Shown here piece after piece: positions 22,125 to 34,079 of a DNA stretch of 64,000 nucleotides. The stretch lies in assembly GCA_944470555.2 (NCBI GenBank), contig OX104127.1:135984786-136048785 (forward strand). The letters run 5' to 3'. The stretch is from Heterobilharzia americana (taxonomy: Eukaryota > Platyhelminthes > Trematoda > Strigeidida > Schistosomatidae). Both the position numbers and the translations under genes were made by a program. Below the pieces are notes generated by a model. The model was not told where the DNA came from. It saw only the letters and a program-made list of their open reading frames with translations, and searched no databases. Position 1 is the first letter of the stretch. Every line of letters begins with the position of its first letter.

Positions 22125-22745
22125 TATAAATCTAGACCGCTGCCGGATCCGAACCAGCGATCACCAGGTTTAAGGCCCCATGTTCTATCAACTAAGCTCG
22201 TAGCTTAGTGGGTTTTACCTGATTACCATGTGAATTCGTGACATGTTTCTACTGCTTGATCGTATTCACACTGGTTGCCTAATCAAAACTTCTCATCCTA
22301 ATCCAAATTCGGTAGCGGTCCAAATTTTCATCTCATCTTCAATCATCACCCAGTATAAATACTAGTATCCCAAATTATGGCTATCTCAGATAGTCAATGA
22401 TAATCAATATGATCCTTTCCATCTCAAATTCAGTTACATTTGAATTGGGATAAGAAGTCTTGACTAGGCAACCAGTGTGAATACGATCAGACAATAATAA
22501 CGAATTCACATGGTAGTGGGGTAAAACCCTTAGTGATTGAAGTGAAGTAAAAATCTGGTCAGCAGTCCAACATCGTAGCTCAGTTGGTAGAGCATGGGGT
22601 TGGAAACCCGGTGGCGGCTGGTTTGAATCCGGCCGCGGTCCAAATTTTCATTTCTCCTTCAATCATCACCCAGTATCAATACTAGTCTGTCAAACTACGG
22701 CTATCTCAGATAGTCAAATGATAAGTAATATGACTCATTGAAAAC
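22125..22745. repeat. tRNA-derived repeat family C, inverted pair
   Basis: 22125-22300 is a copy in minus orientation (ccggatccgaaccagcgatc; ttctatcaactaagctcgta). 22300-22745 continues in plus orientation with a strong tRNA-like block at 22569-22642 (tcgtagctcagttggtagag; ggtttgaatccgg). Both carry aggcaaccagtgtgaatacg. No hammerhead was found in this family. Confidence 0.75.
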
Positions 22746-23255
22746 ATTTCAAAATGTGTAAATTTCATCACGCTAACTGATGATGTTTGAACTTATGATG
22801 TGTAGTAGATGACATAATTTACTTCATTATCTCTGAAATATATAAAACCAAACGGCCACTGGATGATAGCAGATGTAACTTTTCAGTAATTAGTTTTGTT
22901 CTATATCTATCTATCAAGTGTTCAACCCTGTAGGGTTTCGTGTTCATTATTAGATCTTAAGTGTCAGTCTTGAATTTATACTTCATACTTTTTTGAACTC
23001 ATCTCTCGCCTTTAAGAAACTCGAATTCCTACACTGATCGAGCGAAGCCTTCATTGTTCAGTTCTTAAGTCAGTAGCATTACTAATTCGCTGTACATAAC
23101 TGGATGACATATATGGTTTGGTGAGAGGACAGTAATTCATATAGTAATCAGTTCTTTAGTACTGATCGAATCCATGAAACACTAGATTTTGTTTCACACT
23201 GACAAGGATTATACATATAAGTGGTAAAATAATTACCAGAACTTCTTTCCTTCAG

Positions 23256-23482
23256 CTGCACCAATTCAGAAATCATCTACCTATCTGGAGAGTAGAATTC
23301 ATAATTTTTTCAAAAAAAATGAATCCAACCGCGAAAACGTAATCCGGACAGATATTGAACTTAACCATGCGCGTTTAATGAAAACAGAAGTTGAATTTTG
23401 GTGGGATAACGTTTTCCCAGAAGTTTTAGAAATAATAGTCAGAACAACGAATATTACCACCTTGACACCAAACAAACCATAA
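23256..23482 (+). CDS. candidate coding exon, unidentified
   Basis: After a good acceptor (cttctttccttcag, ending at 23255) the frame is open for about 75 codons to TAA at 23480-23482. Key stretches are YLESRIHNFFKKNE, then HARLMKTEVEFWWDN, then EVLEIIVRTTNITTLTP. Composition and length look like an exon, and the sequence is not repeated elsewhere in the window. LESRIHNFFKK...EV..IIVR faintly recalls the N-terminal edge of the CBP/p300 acetyltransferase domain (LE.RV..FLR...EV.VRVV), but with about 30 extra residues between the two parts and no continuation after the stop. I therefore do not assign a function. It could be a terminal exon, or the remains of one. Flanking DNA is intronic or repeat-like. 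Confidence 0.45.
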
Positions 23483-23739
23483 ATCAATACCTATTTGTTT
23501 ATTCCCAAACCTGAAAAGAATCTGCAAGTTACCATTAGGCTACAAAGGAGATTTATAAACCAAAATATGTTTATCTTAGTGATAAAAGTAAGTGTGAAGT
23601 AAACTATACGTTATTAGCAGATCTCTAGATATTACAAAACACATTGGCTTTTCATACATTGATTGGTCATGAGAAAGCAACCAATTTCATATTGTCTAGT
23701 TGTAAGTGCAGCTAGAACCCTATCAATCATATTTGCATT

Positions 23740-24150
23740 GTGGCCACCAAACTAGGAGGCTCAGCATTGCGGTGTACATTGGTAGATGTTAGTTGGTTGG
23801 AGGTAATCGGCAAGAAGCCTTGGACCCAGGTTTCATGTGAGATGCAGATGCAACCTCAATGGATATTACCTCTGTTCTGAGATTCGAATCCGTGCCCCTC
23901 ATTACCGTAGCCAGTGATAGAATTTAGCCAACACTCAGGACTAGACAACATGAAACTGGTTGCTCTCTCGTGACCGGTCAGTATACGTAACCTAATACTA
24001 CAGAAGGTCACTTGTGGTTTACATCGCTCAATTGTAACGTTGCTGACTACAACACTGGATGATGCAGGTTCTGACCTCAGTCGGGACATTAGTTCCGTCA
24101 AGGTTGTAGATACGTCTTGCTACCAACTGCCTCCAACCAACTAACAGTAG
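23740..24150. mobile_element. SINE family D, inverted pair, ribozymes lost
   Basis: A minus-strand copy (tail gttagttggttggaggtaat near 23787; B box gattcgaatccgtg near 23880) faces a plus-strand copy (B box ggttctgacctc near 24070; tail ctccaaccaactaacag near 24130). The minus copy keeps GAAACCTGGGTCCAAGGC but not the CTGACGA core. Confidence 0.65.
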
Positions 24151-24924
24151 CTTTTCACCTGACATTACATTTGTATTCTAGTTTTCCCTTGTTAAAAGGT
24201 CTTTCACATATTATATCTATTGGCATTTTATCCCTTACACCTCTGCAGTCTAATAAATAACTTGTACAACCCTCTAAGACCTGTAATGTCAATGAGCAAC
24301 CACAGACAAGAATGCTCAACAATTACGTTAATAACATGTTTAAATAAAGTACTGTTTTTGAAGTTGGTCGATTGGTTTGGTGATTCCAACACTACAACCT
24401 TGTTCTGAGTAAACTCGTCACTCATCGTTGTACTCTCATTTCACAACTGGTGCACTATATTTAAAAAGAATTACTTTTAATACGTTCTACTAGTGGTAAG
24501 TTTACACTTTTCCTTTAAGTTTTTTGATCTGAATGGCTTAAACGTGCATCTTGCGTTTTCTTTCTAAACAACATCATCAATGGCAATTTTAATATGAACT
24601 GAGTTAGCATGATTTCTGCACATATGATTAGATAGCTTATTCCGACAAACTGGCATATAATAAAACTTCCGTTAATTCTTCTTTCATCGATAGAATACAT
24701 TGTCCTACTGGTTCCTCTGTAAGTGACCTCTGAACTTAAAGTTGTTTGTCGTTTTTCCTTTTTATCTATAAGCTGGATCTGTCCTCATATAACCATTGAT
24801 TACTGATTCACTTGAGTGTCAAGCTTCTAAAATTCCTCTGGTAAGATCTTTTGCTTCCTCTGTCCAACTTGTCTACATCTATCCACTTTTATAGATATAT
24901 TAGATGTTACGTCCTCATAACTTA

Positions 24925-25150
24925 CTCCAGGTTGGTATTGATCATGAACTAACATTAGTTGAAGAAGTACTGGAAACCAGGGGCACATGACAGCTGTTTC
25001 GTCCCAGTGTGAGACTCCTCAGCATTGCGTGCCCATGACCTCAAGAGGGACCGAGCCAAGGACTTTCAGGTTCCATAGCCAGCACGTTGCCATTGAGCCA
25101 CTAGGTCAGAATTCAATAGTTCATATTTCCTACTTCTATCAGTTCACGAA
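24925..25150 (-). mobile_element. SINE family B
   Basis: Minus strand: leader (cgtgaactgatagaagtagg), head (agtggctcaatggcaacgtg), hammerhead 25027-24983 and tail (ccagtacttcttcaactaat). Confidence 0.75.
24983..25027 (-). ncRNA. hammerhead, core intact, stem I weak (SINE family B)
   Basis: CTGAGGA, stem II gtctc..gggac, GAAA, cagctg and GTC are intact. The two stem I strands no longer pair well. Confidence 0.55.
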
Positions 25151-25784
25151 AAATTGGACCATAACTTATTACCAACTGATGTTCATGCAAGCAAAAATGA
25201 AAAACACTTTGTTTAATGTAGTTTTTAACGCAGTTAATTTGTAATTAATATTTTGTATTCCTCCTCAGTTTCTGCATTCGTTGATCGCAGAATCTTCGTA
25301 TGTTCTTTATCCGCAGTTGAACTTACATAGATAACTTTGTAACTAACAATCATATTCCGATTAGGCGTTCATCTATAAAACATTCACCAAGTAACTTCCA
25401 ACACTTCTCCATGCCGTGGTTGTAATGAAGTGTATTTTTACTCTTTTGTATAAAATCTGAGCACAACTAACTTTGTATGTTCCTTAATTATGCTCTAATG
25501 GTAAACAAACAGATTAGATTAAGCTTATCGGGCCTCTGAACTGATAATTGTAAACATAACTTTAAGACTGTTATGTGATGGTAACTTTTCTATAAACTAG
25601 TCTTGAAATAGCTGCGATTAACTATGCTTTCACACACTTGTAAGTCACTGAATCAAATGAACACAAGAGGATAAACTGAAAAAAAAAATCCCTTTTCCTG
25701 GTAGTTCCTTTGCATTTTTCAACTAGTGAATAAATGCACCTGAATAATACCTTGACAAAATAAATTACAAGTACGAAATGCAAC

Positions 25785-26400
25785 AATATGCTTCACTGTT
25801 GACCATTATGATCTGCTTTCTAAGTAGTGCAGCCATGATGATTACACACAGATGACAGTATTTCTCCTCAAAGTTTGTGGCTGGAATATAACGGGGAATT
25901 AACGGTAGTGTTCTAGTCGATACACTACATTAGACAGATTTCAAACGATATGGGTCACACCAATCGCTGTTTTTGCGTTTTCCCTGGAAAAGTAATATTC
26001 AACCAAATAAAACTACTTTAAAGGCCACCCTAGCAAAGTTCGAAGTAACCAATTAGATATCTCTACTTTATGAAAATCTACCTTTCCAGCCGAAATACAG
26101 AAATCTAATTGGTTACTTCGAACGTTGCTAGGGTGGCCTTTAAAGTTACTTCAAAATGAGGGATGTAGTTGTTTAGTTGGTTGAATATTATTTCTTAGGG
26201 AAAAGGAAAAAAACAGCGATTGGTGGGACCTTTTATCGTTTGAAATATTTCGAATATAATATATCAATAACAAACCACCGTTAATTCCGTGTTATATTCC
26301 AACTACAAATTGTGGGGGAAATACTGTCGTCTGTGTGGGATCACCATGGCTAAACCACTTAAAAAGCAAATCATAACGGTCAACAATGAAGCATATTTAC
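25785..26400. repeat. ~600-bp palindrome (foldback element)
   Basis: The left arm (about 25785-26070) and right arm (about 26095-26400) are reverse complements over most of their length: gcttcactgttgaccatta pairs with aacggtcaacaatgaagc, cgctgtttttgc with aacagcgatt, and aaggccaccctagcaa with ttgctagggtggcctt near the centre. The loop is about 25-30 bases. The innermost ~130 bases are a member of the short inverted-repeat family seen at 52.4-54.5 kb. No coding region. Confidence 0.88.
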
Positions 26401-26579
26401 CTTATTATAAGTTATTATTCTAGGATGAAACACTTCAGCTATTATAAATCTTTACAGCATCCAATTATAGCAGTTGTTTTTCTTTACCTTCATCAGTGAA
26501 TGTTCCCTTATGCATGGAGGTAATTTATCAATTTTCGCTAAAATATACGCAATTTAGAATATGCAAAAATGACTATATT

Positions 26580-26925
26580 GATTAGTCACTGAGGGCAACC
26601 AACTTCATGTTGGCTAGTCCTATGTGCTGGTCTAATTCTGTCGATCATTTCACAGTTTGGCCACCGAGCTAGACAACTCATCACCACGACACACTGATAG
26701 ATGTTAGTTTGATGAACGTAATTGACAGTAGGCTCAAGACTCATGTTTCATGCTTTTTGGCACTCGTCAGCTAGGCACATATGCAACGTCTATGGATGTG
26801 AATTCGAATCTCAAGAGGGACACCACTCCCATAGAGCTTGCATGTATGCCTTGCTGACGAGTGCTAAAAAGCGTGGAACCTAGATCAAGGAAGGTTTCTT
26901 GCCGATTGCCTCCATTCAGAAGTAA
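26580..26925. mobile_element. SINE family D foldback with two facing hammerheads
   Basis: The minus arm holds a hammerhead-like segment at 26731-26778 (CTGACGA and GAAAC present, stem I weak). The plus arm holds one at 26847-26892 (stem I partly kept, CTGACGA present, GAAA changed to GGAA). A gattcg B-box-like stretch (tgtgaattcgaatctcaag) lies between them. Confidence 0.65.
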
Positions 26926-26929
26926 TGAG

Positions 26930-27715
26930 TTCATCGACCTTCTAATAATAAGGATCTGTATTCAACGTGGTCCAAAATAAAAGTACAATGTAATTTTCGA
27001 ATATAAGATTGGTTTAAACATGCTGTTTAAGCTTTTGCGTCAAAACGGTTGACGAAAAAGTCTTAAAATTACTGTTCAATAAAATATTCAGAGGTTTCAA
27101 TATCTTTGAAGTGTTAGAAGTCAGTGATTTCTCGGAAAAGACAAGGATTCCGGTGTCACTGTAAAAGAATGATCTGCCAAGACTTATAGTTGTTTAAATT
27201 AACAACGATATACCTAAAGTAAAAGAAAAAAACAGCTAGAGAGAAGGCCTAGAGGAATTTGGAGAATGAACTTAATCGATAATCCCATCTATAATAAACA
27301 AAATTCGCTCAATGACACATAAACCTGTTGTCTCTAAAAGACTAAAATTATCTATGCCCAATTCAAGAATTACATAAGAGACTGATCAGAAGAACATTGG
27401 AAAACAATCTATTAAAATTTCGATAGCTGTATTAGAAGGCGGAGATTATCTGAACAATGTGGTGTGTATTTGTGCAATACATTTCGAACAATCTGCTCGA
27501 TCACACATTAACACTTGTAAAGTCAATTTATACATGAAAATGAAGGGAAAAACTTTAAAGGTCAAATATGATGAATATGAAAAGGTTATATGTGATACTA
27601 GTCTTGGTAGTATAATCAGATAAGGATTACAAAGGTAAATTAAGTGAAGCAATAAACTGTTTTTGCACAAACAACCGAGAGTTTAGCTTAAGAACGGCTA
27701 ATGCTTAGGCAAATT
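26930..27715. other. no gene recognised
   Basis: Probably includes worn Penelope 3' sequence near 27620-27715 (LFVQKQF-like reading). The rest is AT-rich. Confidence 0.4.
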
Positions 27716-27719
27716 TTCA

Positions 27720-28270
27720 ATATGCGCCGCTAACTATTCCGGTATAATATCATGAGTGCTGTTTTCGTATTAACCTTGTGACTCATTTCGATGATATGTT
27801 TTGCTATAGATGAAGATGGATGTCCATCACTTGCACTTATCAAACTTTTTGTGTTAAATTGCTTTTCAAGCCATTTAGGTATGTGTTCACCCACCCTAGT
27901 CTGCATTGAACGATTACTCTTCCCCATATATGTGTGCTGCAAGGCCATCGAGTGGAACCCAAGTGGTAAACGTCGAGTTGGGCGTTCCAGGTGAGGGTGA
28001 CATGGAAGAGATCATGTGAGAAAGAAATGAAAGCTTGTAGGCAGTCATGGGGCCAGGTTAAAAAGAATGCAGAGAACAGAGTGAAACGGCGATGTGCTAC
28101 TGAAGCCCTATGTTCCACTAGGAACCCAAGGGATAAGAATTAATAATAATTTAAGTGTGCCCACACATAAGCATATAAATTGCTAAACACAGTGGGATGT
28201 GACATAATCATTTATGCGAGGCCGAGGTTCGTGGTGAAGCAGGCGTTTTGTTGTCTCATAAGTGATAAGC
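27720..28270 (-). mobile_element. Penelope-like element, second family, interrupted by RTE
   Basis: Minus strand reads HTYMGKSNRSMQTRVGEHIP, KWLEKQFNTK, SSIAKHIIEMSHKVNTKTAL and ILYRN, a GIY-YIG nuclease of Penelope type (Y.G.S.R, .H.PKW, .I.KHI...H). After a frame break the typical C-terminal LFVQKQF follows. The 5' part (cgtcacatcccactgtg-like sequence) continues beyond the nested RTE at 28160-28270. Confidence 0.78.
27938..28154 (+). mobile_element. short RTE 3' end inserted into a Penelope-like element
   Basis: About 215 bases of the family's 3' end (ccatcgagtggaaccc to ccaagggataag plus an aat-rich tail) interrupt a Penelope-like copy. The hexamer gtgtgc occurs on both sides (27932-27937 and 28155-28160). 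Comparison with the uninterrupted relative at 57140-57500 shows the host sequence resuming on the far side, which dates the RTE insertion after the Penelope insertion. Confidence 0.85.
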
Positions 28271-28867
28271 TGAACTGCATAGTATGTTTTACTGATTAAA
28301 GATTTTAATTTCTGTTTTAATATCATACTAATCGTTTCCCCCCTGTATGGTACCTTAAGAAATATATATTTCTTCTGGACTCAGAAAATTATAGGCTTCG
28401 GGGTTAGCTGTTTTCTACAACGATTTTCCAAAAGTGTGTCTTTCAGAAATTTACGCTCACCCTGCATCATCTTAGATGTACATATGAGTTGGATCCTATT
28501 GAATAAGCATCTTACTAGGACTCTCTTGTATTTCATCAGAAAAAAGCTGTAGAAACTCAAGTACTATCCTGTCCAAGTAGCTTTCTATAGATTGATCGTC
28601 TGATAGATCCATCTTCCCTCTGACATATAAGTATATGAAGAAATGCAAGTTGATGGTATTTTTCTTCCTCCTATTTCAGACTGATATGATATTATACGAT
28701 ATCAGACCATTTTGACAAACCCTGCTATCATCAAATGCGTCTCATATTACAAAGATATCATCAACACATCTTCTATAGATTGTGACATTGGTAATTAAAT
28801 CCTGAGCCATTAGTTCAATGTGTCACGTATATGCATCAGCTGATAACGGTCCTAATGAACCCACTAT

Positions 28868-30960
28868 TTTTATTATATTTCCCCTTGAGTTTCTAATGGA
28901 ACATAAGGCTTCAGTAGCATGTCGGCATTTCACTCTCTTCTCTCCAGTCTTTCCAATCTAGTGCCACGACTGCTCACAAACTTTCATTTCTTCCTCACAT
29001 GATGTCCTCCATGTCACCCTCGCCTCGGACGCCCAAATCGGCGTTTCCCTTTTGGATTCAACTCGAGGCCCTGGTGAGTGATGTCCTCAGTCGGCCTTCT
29101 TAGTGTATGTCCAGTCCAATCCAATCCGTCTCCACTTTCTTCTTCTGCATATTTGTTGGGTGATAGGTTCTTGGTTGATTCGTTGCCAGGTCACAGTTAC
29201 TTCTTGCTTATTCTTCTTATTCTCGCCATCTGATCGATCTTCTGTATCGAGTGAGTGTAGGCGGCAGCTGTAGATGAAGTGCTTTTCGTGATGCGCCAAG
29301 TTTCTGAACCATCGCAGAAGCACTGACTTGATATTGGTATTGAAAATCCGGATCCGGATGTTGTTCACGCTTTATGCTGAGTGCAGCGCAGTGCAGTGCA
29401 GTAGATCTCCACACTGATTTCAGATTAATGCAGGAAGGCCTGTCTTGCTGTCTTTTCAATCCTGGATGGCACTGACATCCTCATCTATGCTGCCACCTGT
29501 AGTTGAAACGATGCTGCTTAGGTAGGTAGGTAGGTGGAAGAGACTACTTCCTTCAGGTTTCTTCCGTTGATGATGATTGGAGCTTGTTGTTGATGCTGTT
29601 GCTGGTTGAATATCTTCATCACCTTAGTCTTCTCTACATTCACCTGAAGGAAATCACGTCTTCCTTCGCTACCCTGCTCTGCTCTGCTCTGTCCTGGCCT
29701 GCCTCTTCTGTCAACTTGTTACTTTTCACCTGTACATCTTCCAGTTTGAGCGATGAAACAATCAACACAAATCATCATCGTTGGCGAAATCCAAATCTCC
29801 TAGGGTATTTTCATCGGTCTTCATAAACAGTGTATACCCATCTTCTCACAGCTCCTCACAGTTTCTTCCATCATCCACTCCACTCCACTCCACTCCAGTC
29901 AACCACAATCAGGAAGATCATCGGTGATAGTAGGCAGCAACCCTGTCTTACTCCTCTTTCCTGTCTTCACTTCAAAGGCATCACTGAGCTATCCATTGTG
30001 AATCACTTGGCTGGCATGTAGCCTCACCATATAGTATAGCATATAGCTGTTGAATGAGGTTGATAAAGGTTTTTGGCACTAAAACCGTAGTGTTGAAGCA
30101 GCTGCCACATAGCTTGTCGGTTGACGCCTCGATAGGAGCCAATGAAGTTGAGGTAGAGAGTTAACTGCTATTCTATACTCTGTCCTATGATGATGCGTAG
30201 AGTAGTGTTGCAATTTGATCCGCACATGATTTGTTTTTCTTGAATCCAGCCAGCCAGTCTGCTCCGGTCGTAATTTGCAATCCAGCGCATCCTTTAGTCT
30301 ATCCAGGATGATGCAGCCTAATATTTTGCTTGGTGCAGATAGGGATAGGAGCATGATTCCACTTCAGTTCTTGCAAAGACCTAGGTCGTCTTTTTTTGGG
30401 AGTTTGACAAGGTAGCCCTTCTTCCAATCAATGGGCAGGTACCTTTCCTTCCTTTTTTGCCAACTTTCTGCAATAGTGATGTGAACGTGTCCGCTGATAT
30501 CTCTGCGTCTATTTTCAGTGCTTCTGGTGGAATTCCATCTAGTCCTGCTGCTTTCCTGGACTTCAGCAGTTTTATGGCATTCAGGACTTCTGCTTTTGTT
30601 GGAGGGCCTGTATTCACTTGTAGTTCTGCCGCTGCTGGTGGTATTTCCGGAAGAGTTGCAGGTGGTGGTGGTGGTCGATTGAAGAGTTTTTTGAGGTGGT
30701 CAGCCCATCATTTCCTTTGTTTCTCCTCTTTGGCGGTAACTAGGTTTCCTTCACTATCTTTCATTGGCTTCGTCTGCGTTGATCTCTTCCCGGATAGTAA
30801 GTAACCTGGTTATTTGATATAATGTTGTCAGGTCTCTGTCCCTCTCACTAGCAGCCTGTTCTGCTTCACTTGCCAGTGTGTCACAGAAGTGTCTTTTGTC
30901 TTTGCGCACACTCTTCTTCACTGCTTTGTTCAGTGTAGTGTTTTACATGCGCTTCGCATC
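28868..30960 (-). mobile_element. RTE-clade copy, 5'-truncated, ~2.1 kb, dead
   Basis: Runs from the family's 3' end (ttgagtttctaatggaaca, reverse) back through RT to the Lys-rich linker near 30950. Visible motifs: LLKSRKAAGLDGIPPEAL (near 30560), RPEQTGWLDSRK, a damaged motif A, and TFTYLGS-like sequence. Many stops and frameshifts. It carries tandem expansions taggtaggtaggt (29520), tgctctgctctg (29680) and ccactccactccactcc (29877-29896), shared with other copies. Confidence 0.88.
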
Positions 30961-30964
30961 TTCT

Positions 30965-31895
30965 TTGTTTGCTTAACAAAGAACATGACCAGGGGGATTT
31001 CCAATGAGACTAGACGGTAATTTCTAATCTCGAGGTATTGAAATTGACCCCATGAAGATGGTAAGGTACAAAGATATGTATAACTGTTAGGAAACATCAG
31101 ATAAACTCTATCATGATTTCAGCAATTTTCATTCAGTAAGGGATAAAAAATGTCTAATAACAATGCTGTCTGACAGTCTACTGTATGCTAAAAACAACGA
31201 TAAGCTTGATTAAGAACTTGCGACTGTTGAAAAATCTTCACATGACAGTGGCTTTCCGTGAAAATTCAAGACAACCTGAAATAGTGTAACGTGATACAGT
31301 GGGAAAGGCCTGTTTTTAAAACTCAGCTCCAGAATTGATGAAACTTCTGGGAGGATCACCGAAGAGAACGTATCCAGCTGCTAGACTCGTTTCGCTTCAT
31401 CGAGTGTACTACTTGGCGAGACAGTTAAAGTTTCATAAGTTTCTTTTCTATTTTACGTCTAACGGTATCCACTAGCTGATATACACTGTTTAAATTCATA
31501 AATTGGAAGAACATACAAAATGATCCGTGCTCAGTTGTTTGACAGTGTATCAAAGAATTCTCAACTAGAATGTGAAAAACCTTAGTAAGTCCCACCATTC
31601 ATCACCTCGACAGTGAGCATGGTTTCCCCATTCTAAAGTAATCTAGACTAGTCAATAAACAAAACAACTGAAATTTGATGCATTTCTGTGAGTTGGTTGC
31701 TTTTAGTTGTGAAACGTTTTCTGAGCGAGATGGTTTAGTCATAAAGCTTTCATTGTCTTTCTTAACAAAATCATTCACACTAATTCTAGTACGTAGTGAG
31801 CTATCAGGATATCTCTGTGGTAGTTCAGTAACCTGCTATGATGAAATAGTCTCGAGCTGATACTTCCCTTTGATTGTTATAGATTCAACTGTATA
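30965..31895. other. no gene recognised
   Basis: An open frame at 31675-31860 has a hydrophobic middle but no splice or domain support. Confidence 0.4.
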
Positions 31896-31899
31896 TGTT

Positions 31900-32345
31900 T
31901 TCCTACCGATCGTCCTAGTATGAGGCTCCTTAGAAGTACGCACCCATGACTCCGCAACACCAGGGCTCGAGCCCAGGACATTCCCTAAGTCTTCTCAAAC
32001 CTCTAAATTCAATGAATCTAGTGCTCATAGACGACTAGCTTTGAGAGGTGTGTCCCGAAGTTCTAATGAGAAGCTGTTATCGGTGGGGCGAACCCGGTGG
32101 CCTTGAGGATAAATACTCAACGACGATACTGGATATTGGTAGTGCTGTGTCGTGAACTGACAGAAGTAAGAAATATGGATCTTCGGATTCCAACCCAGTG
32201 GCTCAATGGTAACGTGCTGGCCACAGAACCTGAAGGTATCTGTTCCAATCTGTGGTGGGTCAGGATGGTGGTCGTGTGCTGCTGAGGAGTTCCATACTTC
32301 AGACAAGTGGTGAAATAAGTGTTTCCGATTTCTGAAGAAATTAAC
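31900..32345. mobile_element. SINE family B fragments, minus then plus
   Basis: 31905-31990 is a head-side fragment in minus orientation (gcacccatgactccgcaaca). 32010-32300 is a plus copy with its long leader (tttgagaggtgtgtcccgaa; gtcgtgaactgacagaagta) and head (cagtggctcaatggtaacgt), ending inside the ribozyme start (gctgctgaggagttcc). Confidence 0.65.
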
Positions 32346-32349
32346 CCTG

Positions 32350-33380
32350 AGTAGCAAATACTACTGTAATTTTAAAGTCTGAGTTACTGTAATTTTCGCT
32401 GGATAATTGAATTGTTGGTTTTAAATGCTTATCATACTTCAATATTCAAACGAACCGATTTGATAAGGCCGCATACTTCGAGAATTTTTTGAGGGAGTTG
32501 TAAAAAATGCGATAGAATCAAAATATTACGCTGAAGTTGAGCTACACTTAAATTACTCTGGAATAACCAATCACAGTGCAGAAGTTATTTCTCTGAATAT
32601 AGGTTCATAAGCAAGTTTTAATACCTTCTGAAAAGATGCTGCCAGCTGTAAAGAGGACTTTGTCAAATTTTGAGAGTTGCAGAACATCTCCCATTATCTT
32701 TCAAATGCTGATGTAAGAAGAAGGTCGATGATCTGTACATGTGAGCCACTCGCTTTACATGCAGAACTGGATTATTGAAATAACAGTCACAATAGCTGCT
32801 CCTGTTCCAGACGTGTGTATGTTCAAAAGTGACGAGTAAGCTTCATGTGTCACATGGAGTACCCGGATTACTTGTGGATATGGAGGAAAAAGTGGTCAGG
32901 ACGCATAAACACGAACTTAGTAGATGAGTTAAAAGGAATTGGGTAGGTTTTTATTACTACATTCATTGTGATAGGTTTTGGGTGTTTGGGATAGGAATCT
33001 GAAAAAAGATTATTTGAGCGTGTATCCAACAGAAAGACAACTGCTTTAATCCTTCTGATTAAGCAATACGTCAGGTTAGTAAACACTACCATAGTACAGT
33101 ACACAGTACTATTCTACATTATACTATACTATTAAGTAACTCAGATCTACTTTATGAATTCAGGAAAAAAGTGAAGTTAAATTTCCACTAACATGGTAAA
33201 TATCATATATTTTATCATTTATTCTTCTTCATTCTAATTCCTCTCAAATTCTTTCTTGTACTGTCTGATCCTCAAAGTTCCGATTTGCTGACATTTTGTA
33301 ACATCAAACCTGTTTCTTAAGTTAAATATTCCGTTTTACACATATAATTCATATTCAAATTTACTATTCAACTTTCTATC
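32350..33380. other. no gene recognised
   Basis: AT-rich; nothing recognised. Confidence 0.5.
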
Positions 33381-33384
33381 TGGA

Positions 33385-33745
33385 GGTTTGTGGAGGTTTA
33401 TTTCAGGTTGGAATTCACCATAGTCTGACTGACATCATTTGGGGAAACAGTGAAAATCTGGGAGCACTGGACGGCTGTTTTGTCCCAATGTGAGACTCCT
33501 CAGCAGTGCGCACCCATCGCCCCGACCCACCACGGATCGAAACCAGCACCTTCAGGTTCCGTGGCCAGCATGTTACAGTTGAGCCACTGGGTCGGAATCC
33601 AGTGGTCTATATCTCCTACTTCTGTCAGTTCACGATACAGAGCTATCTATATCCAGTGTTGTCGTTGAGTAACTGTCCTCTTGTTCTACTTGGTTGAGTC
33701 CACCTCCGACTGATGTCGATTCACGATGAATTCCAACGTAATATT
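33385..33745 (-). mobile_element. SINE family B
   Basis: Minus strand: leader (tgaactgacagaagtaggag), head (cagtggctcaactgtaacat; tttcgatccgtgg), hammerhead 33509-33464 and tail (gatgtcagtcagactatggt). A short inverted tail piece (ctgatgtcgattcacgatga) lies at 33710-33735. Confidence 0.75.
33464..33509 (-). ncRNA. hammerhead, one key base lost (SINE family B)
   Basis: Stem I gcactg/cagtgc perfect, CTGAGGA intact, stem II paired, GTC intact. GAAA has become AAAA, which should abolish cleavage. Confidence 0.6.
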
Positions 33746-34079
33746 TGACTTTCTTCTTATAAATAATCAATGTAGTCAAAATGCTTGCAATTTTACTTAT
33801 TTATCATATTAGAATCCTTCGAGTAGTTTGAAACCACCTTAATAGATGGTGTGTTAGATTGATTATATCAACTTAATAAATGATGGCAATTCGTCTGATA
33901 AACGGATGATTTATTTAGACGTTGCTTTTACCGCTTACTCAAGCTATTTGCTGCCTATATGACCATGAAATGCAACCACATTGATATCGATGTTCTTAAA
34001 AGTCGGTTAAAAAGAATTATTTCTCCACTGCTATTTAAAAGTTCAGTGGCCGATTAAGAAAGAATCATTACAGAATAAA

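Larger units (their letters stand above)
24155..25780. other. no gene recognised apart from the SINE at 24925
   Basis: Short open frames at 24220-24425 and 24515-24700 have no coding signature or domain. Confidence 0.45.

Noticed and set aside
22569..22642. Possible functional tRNA gene (good A and B boxes)
   Set aside because: The sequence is embedded in a repeat family (21820, 22125, 52960), and I could not pair a full cloverleaf. It is a tRNA-derived repeat, not a tRNA gene.
22125..22745. Hammerhead in family C repeats
   Set aside because: The nearest match, ggtgatgattgaaggagaaa on the opposite strand, lacks CTGANGA and a proper stem II.
30457..30804. 115-codon plus-strand open frame
   Set aside because: Antisense shadow of the RTE copy at 28868-30960.
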